NCBI GenBank assembly: GCA_944739405.2
Contig: OX123182.2
Coordinates: 58,469,183 to 58,533,182 of the forward strand
Reading direction: 5' to 3'
Source: Euclidia mi
Lineage: Eukaryota; Arthropoda; Insecta; Lepidoptera; Erebidae
Length of the DNA: 64,000 nucleotides
Shown here: one piece after another, positions 11,712-22,480 of the stretch
Position numbering within the stretch: position 1 is the first letter of the stretch
Layout of the letters: the number at the start of each line of letters is the position of its first letter
The notes under the pieces: model-generated
What the model was told of the DNA's origin: nothing
Seen by the model: only the letters and a program-made list of their open reading frames with translations
The model's database searches: none
Made by a program: the position numbers and the translations under genes

Positions 11712-14700
11712 TCAAACGGCTGAGTCAGAAGTAAAAATTACAGATTGTCTTTTCGGAATAGGAGATGTTGCTGTATCGCGCTTTTTTAAACGTAAACTAG
11801 ACCACTTTTTCGAAAAGCTGCTTTCATACACTTTATCACACACACTGGATTCTTGAACGGAACGCAGTGGTTTTCGCGCATCACTCACACTAAAAACACG
11901 ATCAGAACTATCAGAAGGGGGTGGACCACGCGCACTTACATTTGGACCTTGGTCCGATTGATTTAAACACACACTCACACTCGCTGGCGCGCTCGCCGCG
12001 CGCGTCGCGGGGGGCGCAGCGCTAGTGCGCCTGCACTTTCTCCACAGGAACCAAAGAACCGCCGCGACTGCTGCTGCTAATAGCCCGTACGAAATACTGT
12101 ATTGATGTACATCATGTACCGTCAGGCCTTCTGTCTGCTGAGCTGATTCTTTCAACGTTTTTATTTGCTCATCGAGATGCTTTAGAGACTCATTGATGTG
12201 AGCGTTCTCATTATCAAATTCCACAAAATTTTGGATAGGTAGCGTAAAGTTATTGATTATACGATGGACTGGCGTAAGTTTCGAATCGAGTATATTTAGT
12301 TTGAGCTTGATCTTATTTTCTAATTGCTGATAAGAGTACAATGTTACGTCACGACCTTTTACCATACATTGATTAGTAAGCTGAATCAATCCGGCCTTGC
12401 TGACCGAGCGCGTTTGCAGTTCATCGTCGCATAAAACCTTCAAAGAGTATGTGTTACAACAGAAATAAAAATAGGTAGAAAGGTCATGTAACGATATCCA
12501 TTTATTTTCGCAGCTCGACTTTATTATTCTACAAGTTGATGAGTCTGACTTTTCACAGAATCTTTCGTCAGAACTTAGGCTCATGATAGGTCTTCGTAAA
12601 TGACAAAGGTAAATTTCTTCCTGATATGTACAGCTTTGAAGTTCATTAATGCTAGCTAACAGATATGCATCTCTTCTCAGATTGATCGCTACATATTCAG
12701 AGATCGGATTTATAGCGATCATGCTTTCATTGATTTGAACCGGTATTGGTATCAAATTATGTAGCTGGAATGTATCTCTGCTAATCAAAGGTAAGGTAAT
12801 TTCAAATATAAAATATTCTTCAGTCATTCTTGCTTTGACTTTCAGTAACCTATATATCTTGTGCAGGTCATGCTGAACGTTATCGACAGGTAATGCTAAT
12901 TCTTTGGAAAGTTGACTTGACACTATTTGTAGCTCAGAACGAAGTTGGTTCGGTGTCAAAATATGGAGATTGATCTGGCCATGATAGATTTCAGTCAAAG
13001 TATCTAAAAACGTATCTTGCATTCGTTTCAAGTTTTGAATCATATTGGTTGTCGCCAAGGCAGCTAATGTAAATTCTTGCTGAACAGACATGACATCGAT
13101 CTCCTTTTGTAATGTATTTGACACGCTGTCTAAATAATTCAGATGCTTATTTATTAGCTTATGTTGTTTCTCTATTGTCTCCTCTATTCTTTTTACTATA
13201 TTGTACTGCACTTCTATGACCGATGTTTGATTCCTGTACAACTGAGTCAGATGGTTTATGTTACTACGTACTAGGTCAATGTCACGCTTATATTTTTCTG
13301 CGAAATCCTCGTCGAGTATACCAAACAATGAGTTAGATATAGCACCGACTGCATTTATCAATCCGCGTCGAGTTCTCGACCTTCCAAGATGCTGACTTAA
13401 CAACAGCTGATTATAATATTGTAGTTCATTGAACTCATGTTGTATTTGTAGGATGATAATATCGCAATGATTGTGTTCTTTAATTTTATCGCAGGTTTGC
13501 TTGAGATATTCTGAACATTTGGAGACCGCGTCATCACCCTGCCAGAAAGGGGCCATATCGTAATAGGTGACGATTTTCCACTCGTCTCGTATCAGCTGCA
13601 TTTTTCCCAGAGGATCAAAATACAGTGTCTGGTTGCTATCAAATGTTGTAAATTTGTAAGATGCTTCCGTAACCGTTGCGAGATTCATAAACAATATTAA
13701 TGATAAGGCTAAGCTAAATAAAGTAGTACAACTTTTAGTGCGCGGGTTGCTTTTTATGGTTTTTTGCGGTTTTATCTGGCCGCTATTTTGCTGATCATGC
13801 TGTTTTGCCTCTTTCTCTGCTATAGGCAAGACGGACAGTTTCAAAACTGGACGTTTCATGTAGCCGTTTTTGGTCTTCAGGGTTACTACCCGAACAACTC
13901 CGTCGTTTCCGGGATGGACCTCTACCACCCGACCGACTGGCCACTTACCAGAGGGTATATTGTCGTCATGAATGGTTACCAAATCGCCTACTTTGATATT
14001 CTCTTGGGCTTTTAACCATTTGCTACGTACAGATAACTGGGTAAGATATTCCGCCTTCCATCGCTTCCACAAGTCTTTAAACATTTTGCTCACCATGTAC
14101 CATCTTGTTCTAGCATCCTGCGCCGTCTCTATGACAGTAAGACCGGCACGACTATTCAAAAAATGCGCTGGGGTGAGAAAATCTATATCGTTGATATCCT
14201 CGGATATTGAACATAATGGTCGCGAATTAAGGCTTGCTTCGATTTGAGACAGCAAAGTACTGTACTCCTCAAATGTTAGTGCTTGATCACCAATCACTCT
14301 TTTCAGATGCTGCTTCAAACTCCGGATAGATCGTTCCCATAATCCGCCAGCACTAGGCCAAGAAGGACAATTCCAATGCCATTGTATGCTCATTTCAGTG
14401 ATTTCTTTGTAGAAAGTATCATTAAAAATACTCTCTAGCTGTTGCTGTTCTTCTTGTAATATCTTATTAGCACCTACGAAATTGGTGCCATTATCCGAAT
14501 ATATGTGCTTCGGGGCTCCTCGCCTTGCTGCCATACGGCGTAAAGCTGATATAAACGATAAGCTGCTAAGGTCAGAGACTAACTCGATATGGACTGCTTT
14601 CGTAACCATGCAAATAAAAAGAGAAATATATCCTTTTGTTGCTCTTACACCCCGACCTTTATTGCACTTCACTCGAATAAATCCGGTGAAATCTACCCCG

Positions 14701-17700
14701 GTGTGGTAAAACGGCGGTGCAGGATTACATCGAAAATCAGGTAGGTGTCCCATTATTTGCTGTAGTATCTTCGGCTCTTGTTTTTTGCATGTTACGCAGT
14801 TACGAAGTTGTTTTTTGGTAGCTCGATTTCCTTTAATTATCCAATAATTTTGTCGTAAGAGTGATAAAGTCAACCGCGATCCACCATGGAAGGTAAGTTC
14901 GTGTGCTTGCTGTATTAAAAGTTCAGTTAGCCTGCCGCTGTATGGAATGATAATCGGATATTTCATATCCGCGCTGATGTTGGCATTTTTCAGACGTCCT
15001 CCGACTCTTAATATGCCCTTCTCGTCTAAAAATGGATTTAAGTTCAATATGTTGCTATTTGAACTCAGTTTAGTGTCGCTTAATAAATTATTTACCTCCG
15101 ATTCAAACTCAATACGCTGTACGTACTTAATTATAATATATTTTGCTTGCCGCATTTCTTGTAATGTGATATATGACGGCCTTTGTTGACGTGTCGGTGC
15201 AAGTGCACGTAATAACCAAGCTACAATACGATTTATTTTTAGAAACGAACTGTGTCGATTTAATAATTGCTCAATTATGCTTGTTGTGGGGTCAAGTCGT
15301 TGAACACTTGCGACTTGTTTCCGTATCTCTTGATCTGTCGTATATTTACGCTGCTCTTGCTTAGGCTCAAAGTCAGGAGACGATAACCAGGCTGGTCCTC
15401 GCCACCACAAATCGCTTTCTTTCAACTGAGACATAGGTAAACCTCTGCTTGCTGGATCGGCTGGATTCTCTTTTGTCGACACGTAATGCCAAACATCTGC
15501 TGCTAATATGTTAGTGATTTTCTTCACTCTATTAGATACAAAGGGCTTCCATCTGTCTGGGTTGCCTTGTATCCAACTAAGAGTGACCGTTGAGTCACTC
15601 CAAGCGTAGATTTTATGAGTCATGCTGCTTCCTATGCTTGCTACTACTTTGGACATAAGTCTAGACAATAATTCTGCAGCGCATAGTTCGAGTCTCGGCA
15701 GTGATACTAATTTGTTATTAGGCATCAACCTTGATTTTGCTGCGACTAGAACTACTGTCGCTGTGTTTGATGTTACGACACGAGCGTATATGACACATGC
15801 GTATGCTTTGAGAGATGCATCACAGAATCCGTGTATTTGGATTATGTCATCTCGTTTGCTGTTCAGCCATCGTGGTATTTTGATCTGACTTATCAAACTG
15901 ATATCTGCCGTCAATTTTATCCATTCGTTTCTGATTTCAAGTGATACTTCGTCGTTCCATTGAACTTTCGAATCCTGCCAAACCTTTTGAAATAATAGCT
16001 TTAGTGTAGTGGTCAGTGGAGCTAGCCAACCCAGAGGGTCAAACAGTCTCGATATTTCAGAAAGTAATGCTCTTTTCGTTAGTTTTGTATGATCTGCCGA
16101 TACAGTATACTGGAAATTGAATTCATCCTTGACAGGGTCCCATCGTAAGCCCAATGTTTTAGGTGTGTTCTCAGTTTTAAAGATGAAAGATGTTTGATTA
16201 TTCTGTTGGGATGAAGCTATATTTTCTAAGATACTTTTGTTGTTTGAGGACCACTTTCTTAATGAAAATCCAGCACTGTTAAGACACGAAATTAATTCTG
16301 CTATGTTGCTTTTTCCATCTCGAATACAATGCTGACCAGACACATAATCGTCCATAAAAAAATCTTCTCGTAAAGATTTAGCTGCATTTGGAAACCTCAG
16401 CTCCTCATCAGACGCTAACTGTCGAAGGGACATCATTGCTAAAAATGGAGCTGATTTGGTGCCGTAAGTTACTGTTGTCAATTGGTAGCATTTTATTGGC
16501 TTATTTGTTTCCCGCCAAACGATTTGCTGGAGCTTTTGATCTTCTTCTGTGACATAAATTTGGCGATACATTTTTTCTATATCAGCCGTGTACGCGTAGC
16601 GATATATTCTCCATTTCAACAAGAGTTCTTGTAGGTCTTTTTGCAAATTTGGACCCTTGTGCATAAGGTCATTAAGACTATAACCGGAGGAGGTCTTGGC
16701 GGACGCGTTAAACACGACACGAAGCTTGGTAGTAGAGGAATCTGCTCGTAGAACCGAATGATGGGGCAAGAAACATTCGATTGATTTAATATTAGAAGTT
16801 GCTAATTTCATATGCCCTAACTGCTCATACTCGCTCATGAATTGCTTATACTGCTGTGCTAAACATTCTTGCTTGCTAAATTTCCGTTCTAAATTTCTAA
16901 ATTGTGCTATCGCTATGTCCTTGGACGATCCTAACCTTTCGCTAAAATGCTCTTTCATGGGTAAACTAACCTCATAACGACCGTTTTCCAAACGTTTTGT
17001 CGTTGAAATGTAATAGTCAACACATTGTTGATCTTCAGTTGACATCTCGTTTTGCTCCTGAATATCCTCAATCTGCCAGAATTGTTGGATATCGGCTATA
17101 TTATTTTGAATAACGTTACAGTGAAAAGTTTGTATACCACCGCAAAGAATCCACCCAAGCTGGGTTTGCTGAGCTAAGGGTGAAGCTGTATTCGAGCCTC
17201 TTATCGTGCCGTCTAACATGATAAGAGCGTAAACGTCTGCACCGAGTAATAAGTCTAATGGGCGACTGGTATAGAATTCGGGGTCGGCTAAGTTAACGTG
17301 CTCTAAATGTGACCAAGCTGGCTTGGAAAATGACTTATTAGGCAGATTTTTTATGAGATTATTCATTATCAAAACATCAGTATTGAATTTATAGCTAGTA
17401 TACATAGATTGACATGTTATGTTAATCTTGCCCTTACAGTCGCTGTCTTTTTCTCCGATACCAAACACAACTCCACTAAACTGTTCGCGTTTTAAACCTA
17501 ATTGTTGGGCTGCTTTTTCCGTAATTAACGATATTTGCGAACCTTGGTCGATAAGGGCTCGTAAAACTAATTGCGTGCTATCTGCGGATGTTACTCGAAC
17601 TAATGCAGTTGCTAAAAGAATTTCCTGGAAATCATGCTGGGATGCAAGCACGTTACCGCTATTTTGAGGCTTACTATCAGTTGGTTTGTTACATATTTGC

Positions 17701-19325
17701 TTTTTGGTACCGGATGTAGGCTTTTGTTGCGTAAAACATTCGTGTAATATGGTATGGTGATTTCCAGAAAATTTGCGACACCTTTTTGCTGAATGGCATT
17801 TATTTCCATTGTGGTTATAAATGCAATTAATGCAGTATTGAAAATTATTAACTGTTTTAAGCTTTATTTCGTTTGGCATTGCAAGAAACTTTTCGCAACT
17901 AAGCAAATTGTGTTCCTCGAAACAAAGTGCGCATTTGTTAGCCGACACGTGTAATGATTTCGCAATCGGTTTATACGATTTCCAATTATTATAATCATTT
18001 GATTTATTATAATAATGGAATTTTCTATTATTAGAAAACGAAGTTGATTGGCTAGCTTGCTGATTGGATGTTGGATGAGTTTTAGGGATAACATCTTGTC
18101 GCCGCCGAGCGGTTTCAAGGCTGGTAAACTTATTTTCTAAGAAATCGAAAAAGTCCTGCAGTACAGGTAGCTCTCGCGAGTTTTTTAGCGACTCTATATA
18201 CTCCGAAAATGACTCACTATCTAACTTCTGCGATAAAATGTGAACTAATAGAGGGTCCCACGTGCTTATATCTACGCCTAATTTTTTGATAGCGTGAAGA
18301 CTCTCTAAAGATACGTCATGTAACTTTTTGATAGCTAAAAATGATTGCTGCTGAAGATTAGGTAAATTTAAAAATACATTGACGTGAGATGTAAAAATAA
18401 GCTTCTTGTTATCAAATCGGTGGTTGAGTATCTCCCAACAAACCATGTAATTTTCAGAGCTTATCGGTAGGTGCTGAATCAATCGTTCCGCTTCGCCTTT
18501 TACTTTGCTTTTTAGGAATTGCATCTTTTGGGCATTCGACAGTGCGGTGTTCTTATGAATCGCCTCATTGAATAAATCCTTAAATGAGACCCATTGATGG
18601 TAATTGCCTGTAAACACGGGAATGTCCATTTTTGGAGTTGATTTTGCATGATGCGATGTAGACCACATTTTCGAGTTGATAGACTTTTTCATACTTATAA
18701 AGGTACGTTCATGCTTCGTGTAATGAGCTTCGTATGTCTCGTTTTCTTCAGACTCACCTATGATTTCCCAATGAAGGTTGTCGATAGCATTCCAACGATT
18801 TTGTAAAATTTGAAGAGCATCTTCAAATTCCCATTTATCGGCCAATGATTCCAAATCAATATTCTCGACTGCTCTAATGAACGCTTTAAAATTGACAGAC
18901 TGCTTGTGAAGCATATCGTCAAGCTTGCTGGGTGATCCTCTCGACACGCGAGACGAGGTTGTTGGAACTGGCTCCTGCGTCGTCTGACGCCTTGTTCCAC
19001 TTGCTTCTTCTTCTTGCTCATAGCCTGATGCCAGACTTCGTTGACTCAACTCTTCTAGTTGCTGATTTATGAGCCTCTTGACCGTAAAATAAAGCTGCTT
19101 TGTGCTCTCATATTCAGAGTTGACGAAATAAGCATGATTCGTCATCTCAAAGGGAAGCAATTTTTCATGATTGTTTTGGTAGTCTTGCCAGTACTTTTCC
19201 AATAACTCAATTTTACGCTTACAATAATCAAAAGTTTTACGCTCTACGCTATCCTTTTTAAAATTAATGTGGAGTTTTTTAATGGCCTCCGCAATCTCGG
19301 ATTGGCAAAAATATAGACTCTCCAT
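11712..19325 (-). CDS. gag-pol-env polyprotein of BEL-1, 2537 aa, intact
   Basis: One uninterrupted ORF from an ATG near the LTR leader. Order: gag with a DUF1759-like region (about 232-400); two CX2CX3HX4C zinc knuckles (about 465-515); aspartic protease with DQG in place of DSG/DTG (Asp593); reverse transcriptase about 860-1010 with MDDY (Asp992-993); RNase H (FCDAS, Asp1169); integrase zinc finger (about 1480-1515) and DDE core (Asp1545, Asp1611, Glu1664); DUF5641-like tail (about 1778-1822). A hydrophobic segment (about 1868-1887) then starts an envelope: polybasic cleavage site ending at Arg1987, hydrophobic glycine-rich fusion-peptide-like stretch right after it, coiled-coil-like helices, Cys-rich region, transmembrane helix about 2413-2430 and a tail of about 105 residues. 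The envelope resembles the F-type proteins of baculoviruses and insect errantiviruses. How it is released from pol is not visible. Confidence 0.93.
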   Translation of the reverse strand: MESLYFCQSEIAEAIKKLHINFKKDSVERKTFDYCKRKIELLEKYWQDYQNNHEKLLPFEMTNHAYFVNSEYESTKQLYFTVKRLINQQLEELSQRSLASGYEQEEEASGTRRQTTQEPVPTTSSRVSRGSPSKLDDMLHKQSVNFKAFIRAVENIDLESLADKWEFEDALQILQNRWNAIDNLHWEIIGESEENETYEAHYTKHERTFISMKKSINSKMWSTSHHAKSTPKMDIPVFTGNYHQWVSFKDLFNEAIHKNTALSNAQKMQFLKSKVKGEAERLIQHLPISSENYMVCWEILNHRFDNKKLIFTSHVNVFLNLPNLQQQSFLAIKKLHDVSLESLHAIKKLGVDISTWDPLLVHILSQKLDSESFSEYIESLKNSRELPVLQDFFDFLENKFTSLETARRRQDVIPKTHPTSNQQASQSTSFSNNRKFHYYNKSNDYNNWKSYKPIAKSLHVSANKCALCFEEHNLLSCEKFLAMPNEIKLKTVNNFQYCINCIYNHNGNKCHSAKRCRKFSGNHHTILHECFTQQKPTSGTKKQICNKPTDSKPQNSGNVLASQHDFQEILLATALVRVTSADSTQLVLRALIDQGSQISLITEKAAQQLGLKREQFSGVVFGIGEKDSDCKGKINITCQSMYTSYKFNTDVLIMNNLIKNLPNKSFSKPAWSHLEHVNLADPEFYTSRPLDLLLGADVYALIMLDGTIRGSNTASPLAQQTQLGWILCGGIQTFHCNVIQNNIADIQQFWQIEDIQEQNEMSTEDQQCVDYYISTTKRLENGRYEVSLPMKEHFSERLGSSKDIAIAQFRNLERKFSKQECLAQQYKQFMSEYEQLGHMKLATSNIKSIECFLPHHSVLRADSSTTKLRVVFNASAKTSSGYSLNDLMHKGPNLQKDLQELLLKWRIYRYAYTADIEKMYRQIYVTEEDQKLQQIVWRETNKPIKCYQLTTVTYGTKSAPFLAMMSLRQLASDEELRFPNAAKSLREDFFMDDYVSGQHCIRDGKSNIAELISCLNSAGFSLRKWSSNNKSILENIASSQQNNQTSFIFKTENTPKTLGLRWDPVKDEFNFQYTVSADHTKLTKRALLSEISRLFDPLGWLAPLTTTLKLLFQKVWQDSKVQWNDEVSLEIRNEWIKLTADISLISQIKIPRWLNSKRDDIIQIHGFCDASLKAYACVIYARVVTSNTATVVLVAAKSRLMPNNKLVSLPRLELCAAELLSRLMSKVVASIGSSMTHKIYAWSDSTVTLSWIQGNPDRWKPFVSNRVKKITNILAADVWHYVSTKENPADPASRGLPMSQLKESDLWWRGPAWLSSPDFEPKQEQRKYTTDQEIRKQVASVQRLDPTTSIIEQLLNRHSSFLKINRIVAWLLRALAPTRQQRPSYITLQEMRQAKYIIIKYVQRIEFESEVNNLLSDTKLSSNSNILNLNPFLDEKGILRVGGRLKNANISADMKYPIIIPYSGRLTELLIQQAHELTFHGGSRLTLSLLRQNYWIIKGNRATKKQLRNCVTCKKQEPKILQQIMGHLPDFRCNPAPPFYHTGVDFTGFIRVKCNKGRGVRATKGYISLFICMVTKAVHIELVSDLSSLSFISALRRMAARRGAPKHIYSDNGTNFVGANKILQEEQQQLESIFNDTFYKEITEMSIQWHWNCPSWPSAGGLWERSIRSLKQHLKRVIGDQALTFEEYSTLLSQIEASLNSRPLCSISEDINDIDFLTPAHFLNSRAGLTVIETAQDARTRWYMVSKMFKDLWKRWKAEYLTQLSVRSKWLKAQENIKVGDLVTIHDDNIPSGKWPVGRVVEVHPGNDGVVRVVTLKTKNGYMKRPVLKLSVLPIAEKEAKQHDQQNSGQIKPQKTIKSNPRTKSCTTLFSLALSLILFMNLATVTEASYKFTTFDSNQTLYFDPLGKMQLIRDEWKIVTYYDMAPFWQGDDAVSKCSEYLKQTCDKIKEHNHCDIIILQIQHEFNELQYYNQLLLSQHLGRSRTRRGLINAVGAISNSLFGILDEDFAEKYKRDIDLVRSNINHLTQLYRNQTSVIEVQYNIVKRIEETIEKQHKLINKHLNYLDSVSNTLQKEIDVMSVQQEFTLAALATTNMIQNLKRMQDTFLDTLTEIYHGQINLHILTPNQLRSELQIVSSQLSKELALPVDNVQHDLHKIYRLLKVKARMTEEYFIFEITLPLISRDTFQLHNLIPIPVQINESMIAINPISEYVAINLRRDAYLLASINELQSCTYQEEIYLCHLRRPIMSLSSDERFCEKSDSSTCRIIKSSCENKWISLHDLSTYFYFCCNTYSLKVLCDDELQTRSVSKAGLIQLTNQCMVKGRDVTLYSYQQLENKIKLKLNILDSKLTPVHRIINNFTLPIQNFVEFDNENAHINESLKHLDEQIKTLKESAQQTEGLTVHDVHQYSISYGLLAAAVAAVLWFLWRKCRRTSAAPPATRAASAPASVSVCLNQSDQGPNVSARGPPPSDSSDRVFSVSDARKPLRSVQESSVCDKVYESSFSKKWSSLRLKKRDTATSPIPKRQSVIFTSDSAV

Positions 19326-19668
19326 ATTGCTGCTATAAAAAATATAAATAAAAGAACGATCTCACTTGGTTGCTGCTGGACCGACGGGTCTCGCCTCGTC
19401 TGTGACCTGGACGAGCTGGACGTTTGCTGCTGCTGAATGTGCACCCCTAAGAGTGCTGCTGGAACTGCTATGAGATGTACCGAGTGCTTCGACTCAATAC
19501 TCGATCCTGAACACCTTTATCACACTGCTAGGTCACTGCTCGATAGTTCGCTGCTAGAAAGTTCACTGATAGATGGTTCACTGTTATATAGATCGCTGTT
19601 CAGATTATCAAGCACTTCACTTATCGACGATACCGAAAACACGTGTATCACGACCGCGAAGTCCTTAA

Positions 19669-19681
19669 GGCTCGAGGACCA
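19669..19681 (-). promoter_or_regulatory. BEL-1 primer-binding site
   Basis: Five bases inside the 5' LTR (minus strand TTTTA) comes TGGTCCTCGAGCC, which begins with the TGG complementary to a tRNA CCA end. I could not assign the tRNA. Confidence 0.6.
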
Positions 19682-19686
19682 TAAAA

Positions 19687-19947
19687 TGTTGGGAACGCGG
19701 CTGACGTTGATAGCTGATGCTAAATTAAAGACTTCGATAACTCTTTAGACGTTTATTGCTATTAAAACTGTTACTAAGTATGCTAGGGAATGTAAAAATG
19801 CTAATGGATGATAAATGCTTTGCTAATAAGTACGAATGCACGCGGTTTGCTGTCCGAATATGCACTGATGTGGCCGCTCATACAATGCGGCCGTATTACG
19901 TTGCTAGATCAGCAAAACGTGGTCGATTGCAAGTATTGCATCGAACA
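19687..19947 (-). repeat. BEL-1 5' LTR
   Basis: It is identical by eye to 11281-11541. On the minus strand a TCAGT initiator reads at 19868-19864 without an obvious TATA box. The same LTR carries AATAAA (in the 3' copy, plus-strand 11346-11351). Confidence 0.93.
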
Positions 19948-19952
19948 GTTGT

Positions 19953-21486
19953 CATCATTCACTATTGCCCCAATACCTGCGAGAATTACCAAATTAAAAC
20001 GAAAACATTTATTTACCTCTCGTGTAATTGAAAACCTACGCGTGTAATACCTACTTGAAGCGATATAAAACAATCAAATTGAAAAGTAAAAACCCTCATG
20101 GGGCATTAAAATGACTGACAGCACGAAACGGTTCGTCAGGGAATTGTTTAGAACATTACGTGTAATATTATAATGGAGCGCTGAGGTAAAGGGATTCTCG
20201 TTGAACTGCGATAAGACTGTATAAAATAATGGACATTCAGTTATTTTATTACTTCTCAATTCTAGAGTTTTATAATAATTACTCAAAACTCTACATTGTA
20301 TTTAATCATCTATCCAAATATGCTATATTATATGGTCAAGTGGGACTCCAGCTTCATTCACTCAATAGACACTGTATTATGAAATCCGCCAATTACAAAG
20401 CAATCTAAAGCTATAACAAAAAACGTTCGGGTGCGACATAAAGTTTTTACTACAGTTCCGTGTATTTTCATAAACGTTGAGTATGCCAGCATACATAACG
20501 CAAGCGTTGATGAATTTTCTTAATGATAATCTTTTGTGATGTACCTGTACCCACTTGTTATGTATGAAATTTAGTAGTGCCTAGGGCGAGTGACGTCTGT
20601 TTTTGAAAATTGACCTAATTGGATCAAAATTCATGTTGAATAAAAAGTATAGGTAATTTACTAAGTACAGTCCTAATCGCTTACAAGTGTGTGGTACAAT
20701 AATTTAGATACAATAAGAAGTAGCTAAATTGTATTTACGTCCAGAAATTTTGACACTTTTCGGCAATTGCGATATCGATCATGAGACTAGAAACGGTAAT
20801 TCCTTGATTTCTCAACGTGTTGTTTCGGGTGGGTATCAAACTCACGCCACTCGAAGCAGTTCTGAACGGCAAGGTGACCACTTAAACCACTTGACATACG
20901 CGCAGTTAATATTTTTCTTCAGTGTCAGTGTCTTTACCATTAGAACTAGATACTAGGAAACATTTTATTATGTATTATACAGTAAATAAGTACACTTTCA
21001 GTAAACATGACTAAACATCAAAAGTAGTAATTGCAAAATAGTCGGGCTAAAAAAATTTGCAAGTTGCGTGTGTGCCGAAACCTTAACGTGACGTGTAAAA
21101 TATTATATAGGCATTGAATTATTACCTACAGAAAGTCAGTATTCAAACAACGCGAGCTCAGAAGTTAAGCTGAAAATTCGCTATGTGTGCGGAACTGTGC
21201 TGTGTTTACTTGCTGCATCACGCACACAGACGCCATTATAGAGTTGCCAATAACAACGTCTTTCCCCTAAAAATAGAGTAAATTCATAATTTTTGCATGA
21301 AAGTAAGTAATTTTATATTATGAATTCTACAGTCACACTGTCTGCTTTTTAAGTTTTTACGACTGACTAACGATGGCTAAATCAATCTTGACGAAACTTT
21401 GTGCGCTCAAACGTAAGCACTAACAAGTGCCGAGTGATTTCCTAGTTAAATGCTCTTTATAGTACATTAAAGTATTTATGTATGTT
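19953..21486. other. no gene; one SINE head inside
   Basis: AT-rich. Apart from the S1 head at 20810-20905 nothing is recognised. Confidence 0.5.
20810..20905 (-). repeat. SINE family S1, tRNA-like head
   Basis: The minus strand reads GTGGTTTAAGTGGTCACC, then GAGTTTGATACCCACCCG (B box-like) and the AACAACA start of the body, matching the head at 28974-29060. Confidence 0.5.
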
Positions 21487-21497
21487 TGTGAGAAAAA

Positions 21498-21723
21498 GGG
21501 TGCATGGGGTTCCCACCAAGAACTTAGGGTCCCAAGCCAACCTCACCTGCAAGTGGTGCACCTGCCGATCAACGGACGAGGCTCTGGCAAACAAAATATC
21601 CCGATAAGCGGCAATAGGCTCGCCACCTATTACGTAGGATCAAAACATTGGCGAAAATTGGGCGTTTAATATGCCTCTGCCTACCCCTTCGGGGAGACAG
21701 GCGTGAGTCTATGTATGTATGTA
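21498..21723 (+). repeat. SINE family S3, complete, with target duplication
   Basis: It is flanked by TGTGAGAAAAA (21487-21497 and 21724-21734; the match extends to 17 bases with one mismatch). The head (GGTGCATGGGGTTCCCACC) is not tRNA-like. The body has GGCAATAGGCTCGCCACC and TATTACGTAGGATC, and the end is CTGCCTACCCCTTCGGGG with a GTATG tail. Same family as 49585-49830. Confidence 0.8.
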
Positions 21724-21734
21724 TGTGAGAAAAA

Positions 21735-22475
21735 TTAACAAAAATCAACAGCGAGTACTAAATGTGCGCCGTTGCGCTATGATGAACAAAAAAGGCGACA
21801 AGTTTAAAAATTATAATTATAATTCGGTCGGTAAGGTCATTCGTTCAACAACGTTTTATTTAGTTACGCCTACCTACATTACAAGACAATACTAGACTTT
21901 AGATACAAGGATTTCAATACAAAAACGGAAAAATCGAGTGCTTATACATGCATAGAATAAATTTTGGTAAGGAATGTGCAAATTAAACTGGGACAATTTC
22001 ACACCCAACTGGCAGCACTCCGCACGTACTTAGATTTTGTTATTATGATTCACTGTATTTGTATTATTAGACAATCTACGTAATCAAATTTATTTCTGAC
22101 CGGTGGTGGAATGATACTCCAGCAACCTTATAATCTTTTTCTGAAGCATTGTGGCACAAAACAATGTACAATATGTCATAATTTCTGTTATTTTGTGGGA
22201 GATGCTTACGCTACCGTGCGACTCGGACCACAGACAACGCGGCCGCCGATTGGGTCAGATTCTGACCCAAATGAACGGCGCGTATTACGTGCGCGTACTT
22301 GGTTTCTGTAGGTATTAATTCAATGTATATAGGGGTTCATTACTGCGGTTTTCGTTTGACATGTTTTCATTCAGTGTTACAATGTGGATGCCGTAGATTT
22401 TGTTGCAAAAACTATTTGGATTTGATTGCTGCGTAACTGTGTTTGGTTTGGATAAGGTCTTCAGATTACAATACC
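21735..22475. other. no gene seen
   Basis: AT-rich flank of BEL-2. A CG-rich patch (22230-22290, with TCTGACCCAAATGAACGGCG) is unexplained. Confidence 0.5.
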
Positions 22476-22480
22476 GTAAT

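Larger units (their letters stand above)
11281..19947 (-). mobile_element. complete BEL/Pao retrotransposon with envelope (BEL-1)
   Basis: It is a full-length element on the minus strand: 5' LTR 19687-19947, primer-binding site 19669-19681, 344-base leader, a single ORF 19325-11712 and 3' LTR 11281-11541. The two 261-bp LTRs look identical base for base, begin TG and end CA, and are flanked by a perfect 5-bp duplication GTTGT (11276-11280 and 19948-19952). Five-base duplications are typical of BEL/Pao. Identical LTRs, perfect duplication and an undamaged 7.6-kb ORF together indicate a recent insertion, possibly still mobile. The tract before the 3' LTR is not clearly purine-rich, which is odd. 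Confidence 0.95.

Noticed and set aside
13764..18118. Many ORFs of 60-90 codons on both strands inside the BEL-1 region
   Set aside because: All lie in other frames of the 2537-codon polyprotein and have no motifs; they are shadows of one long real gene.
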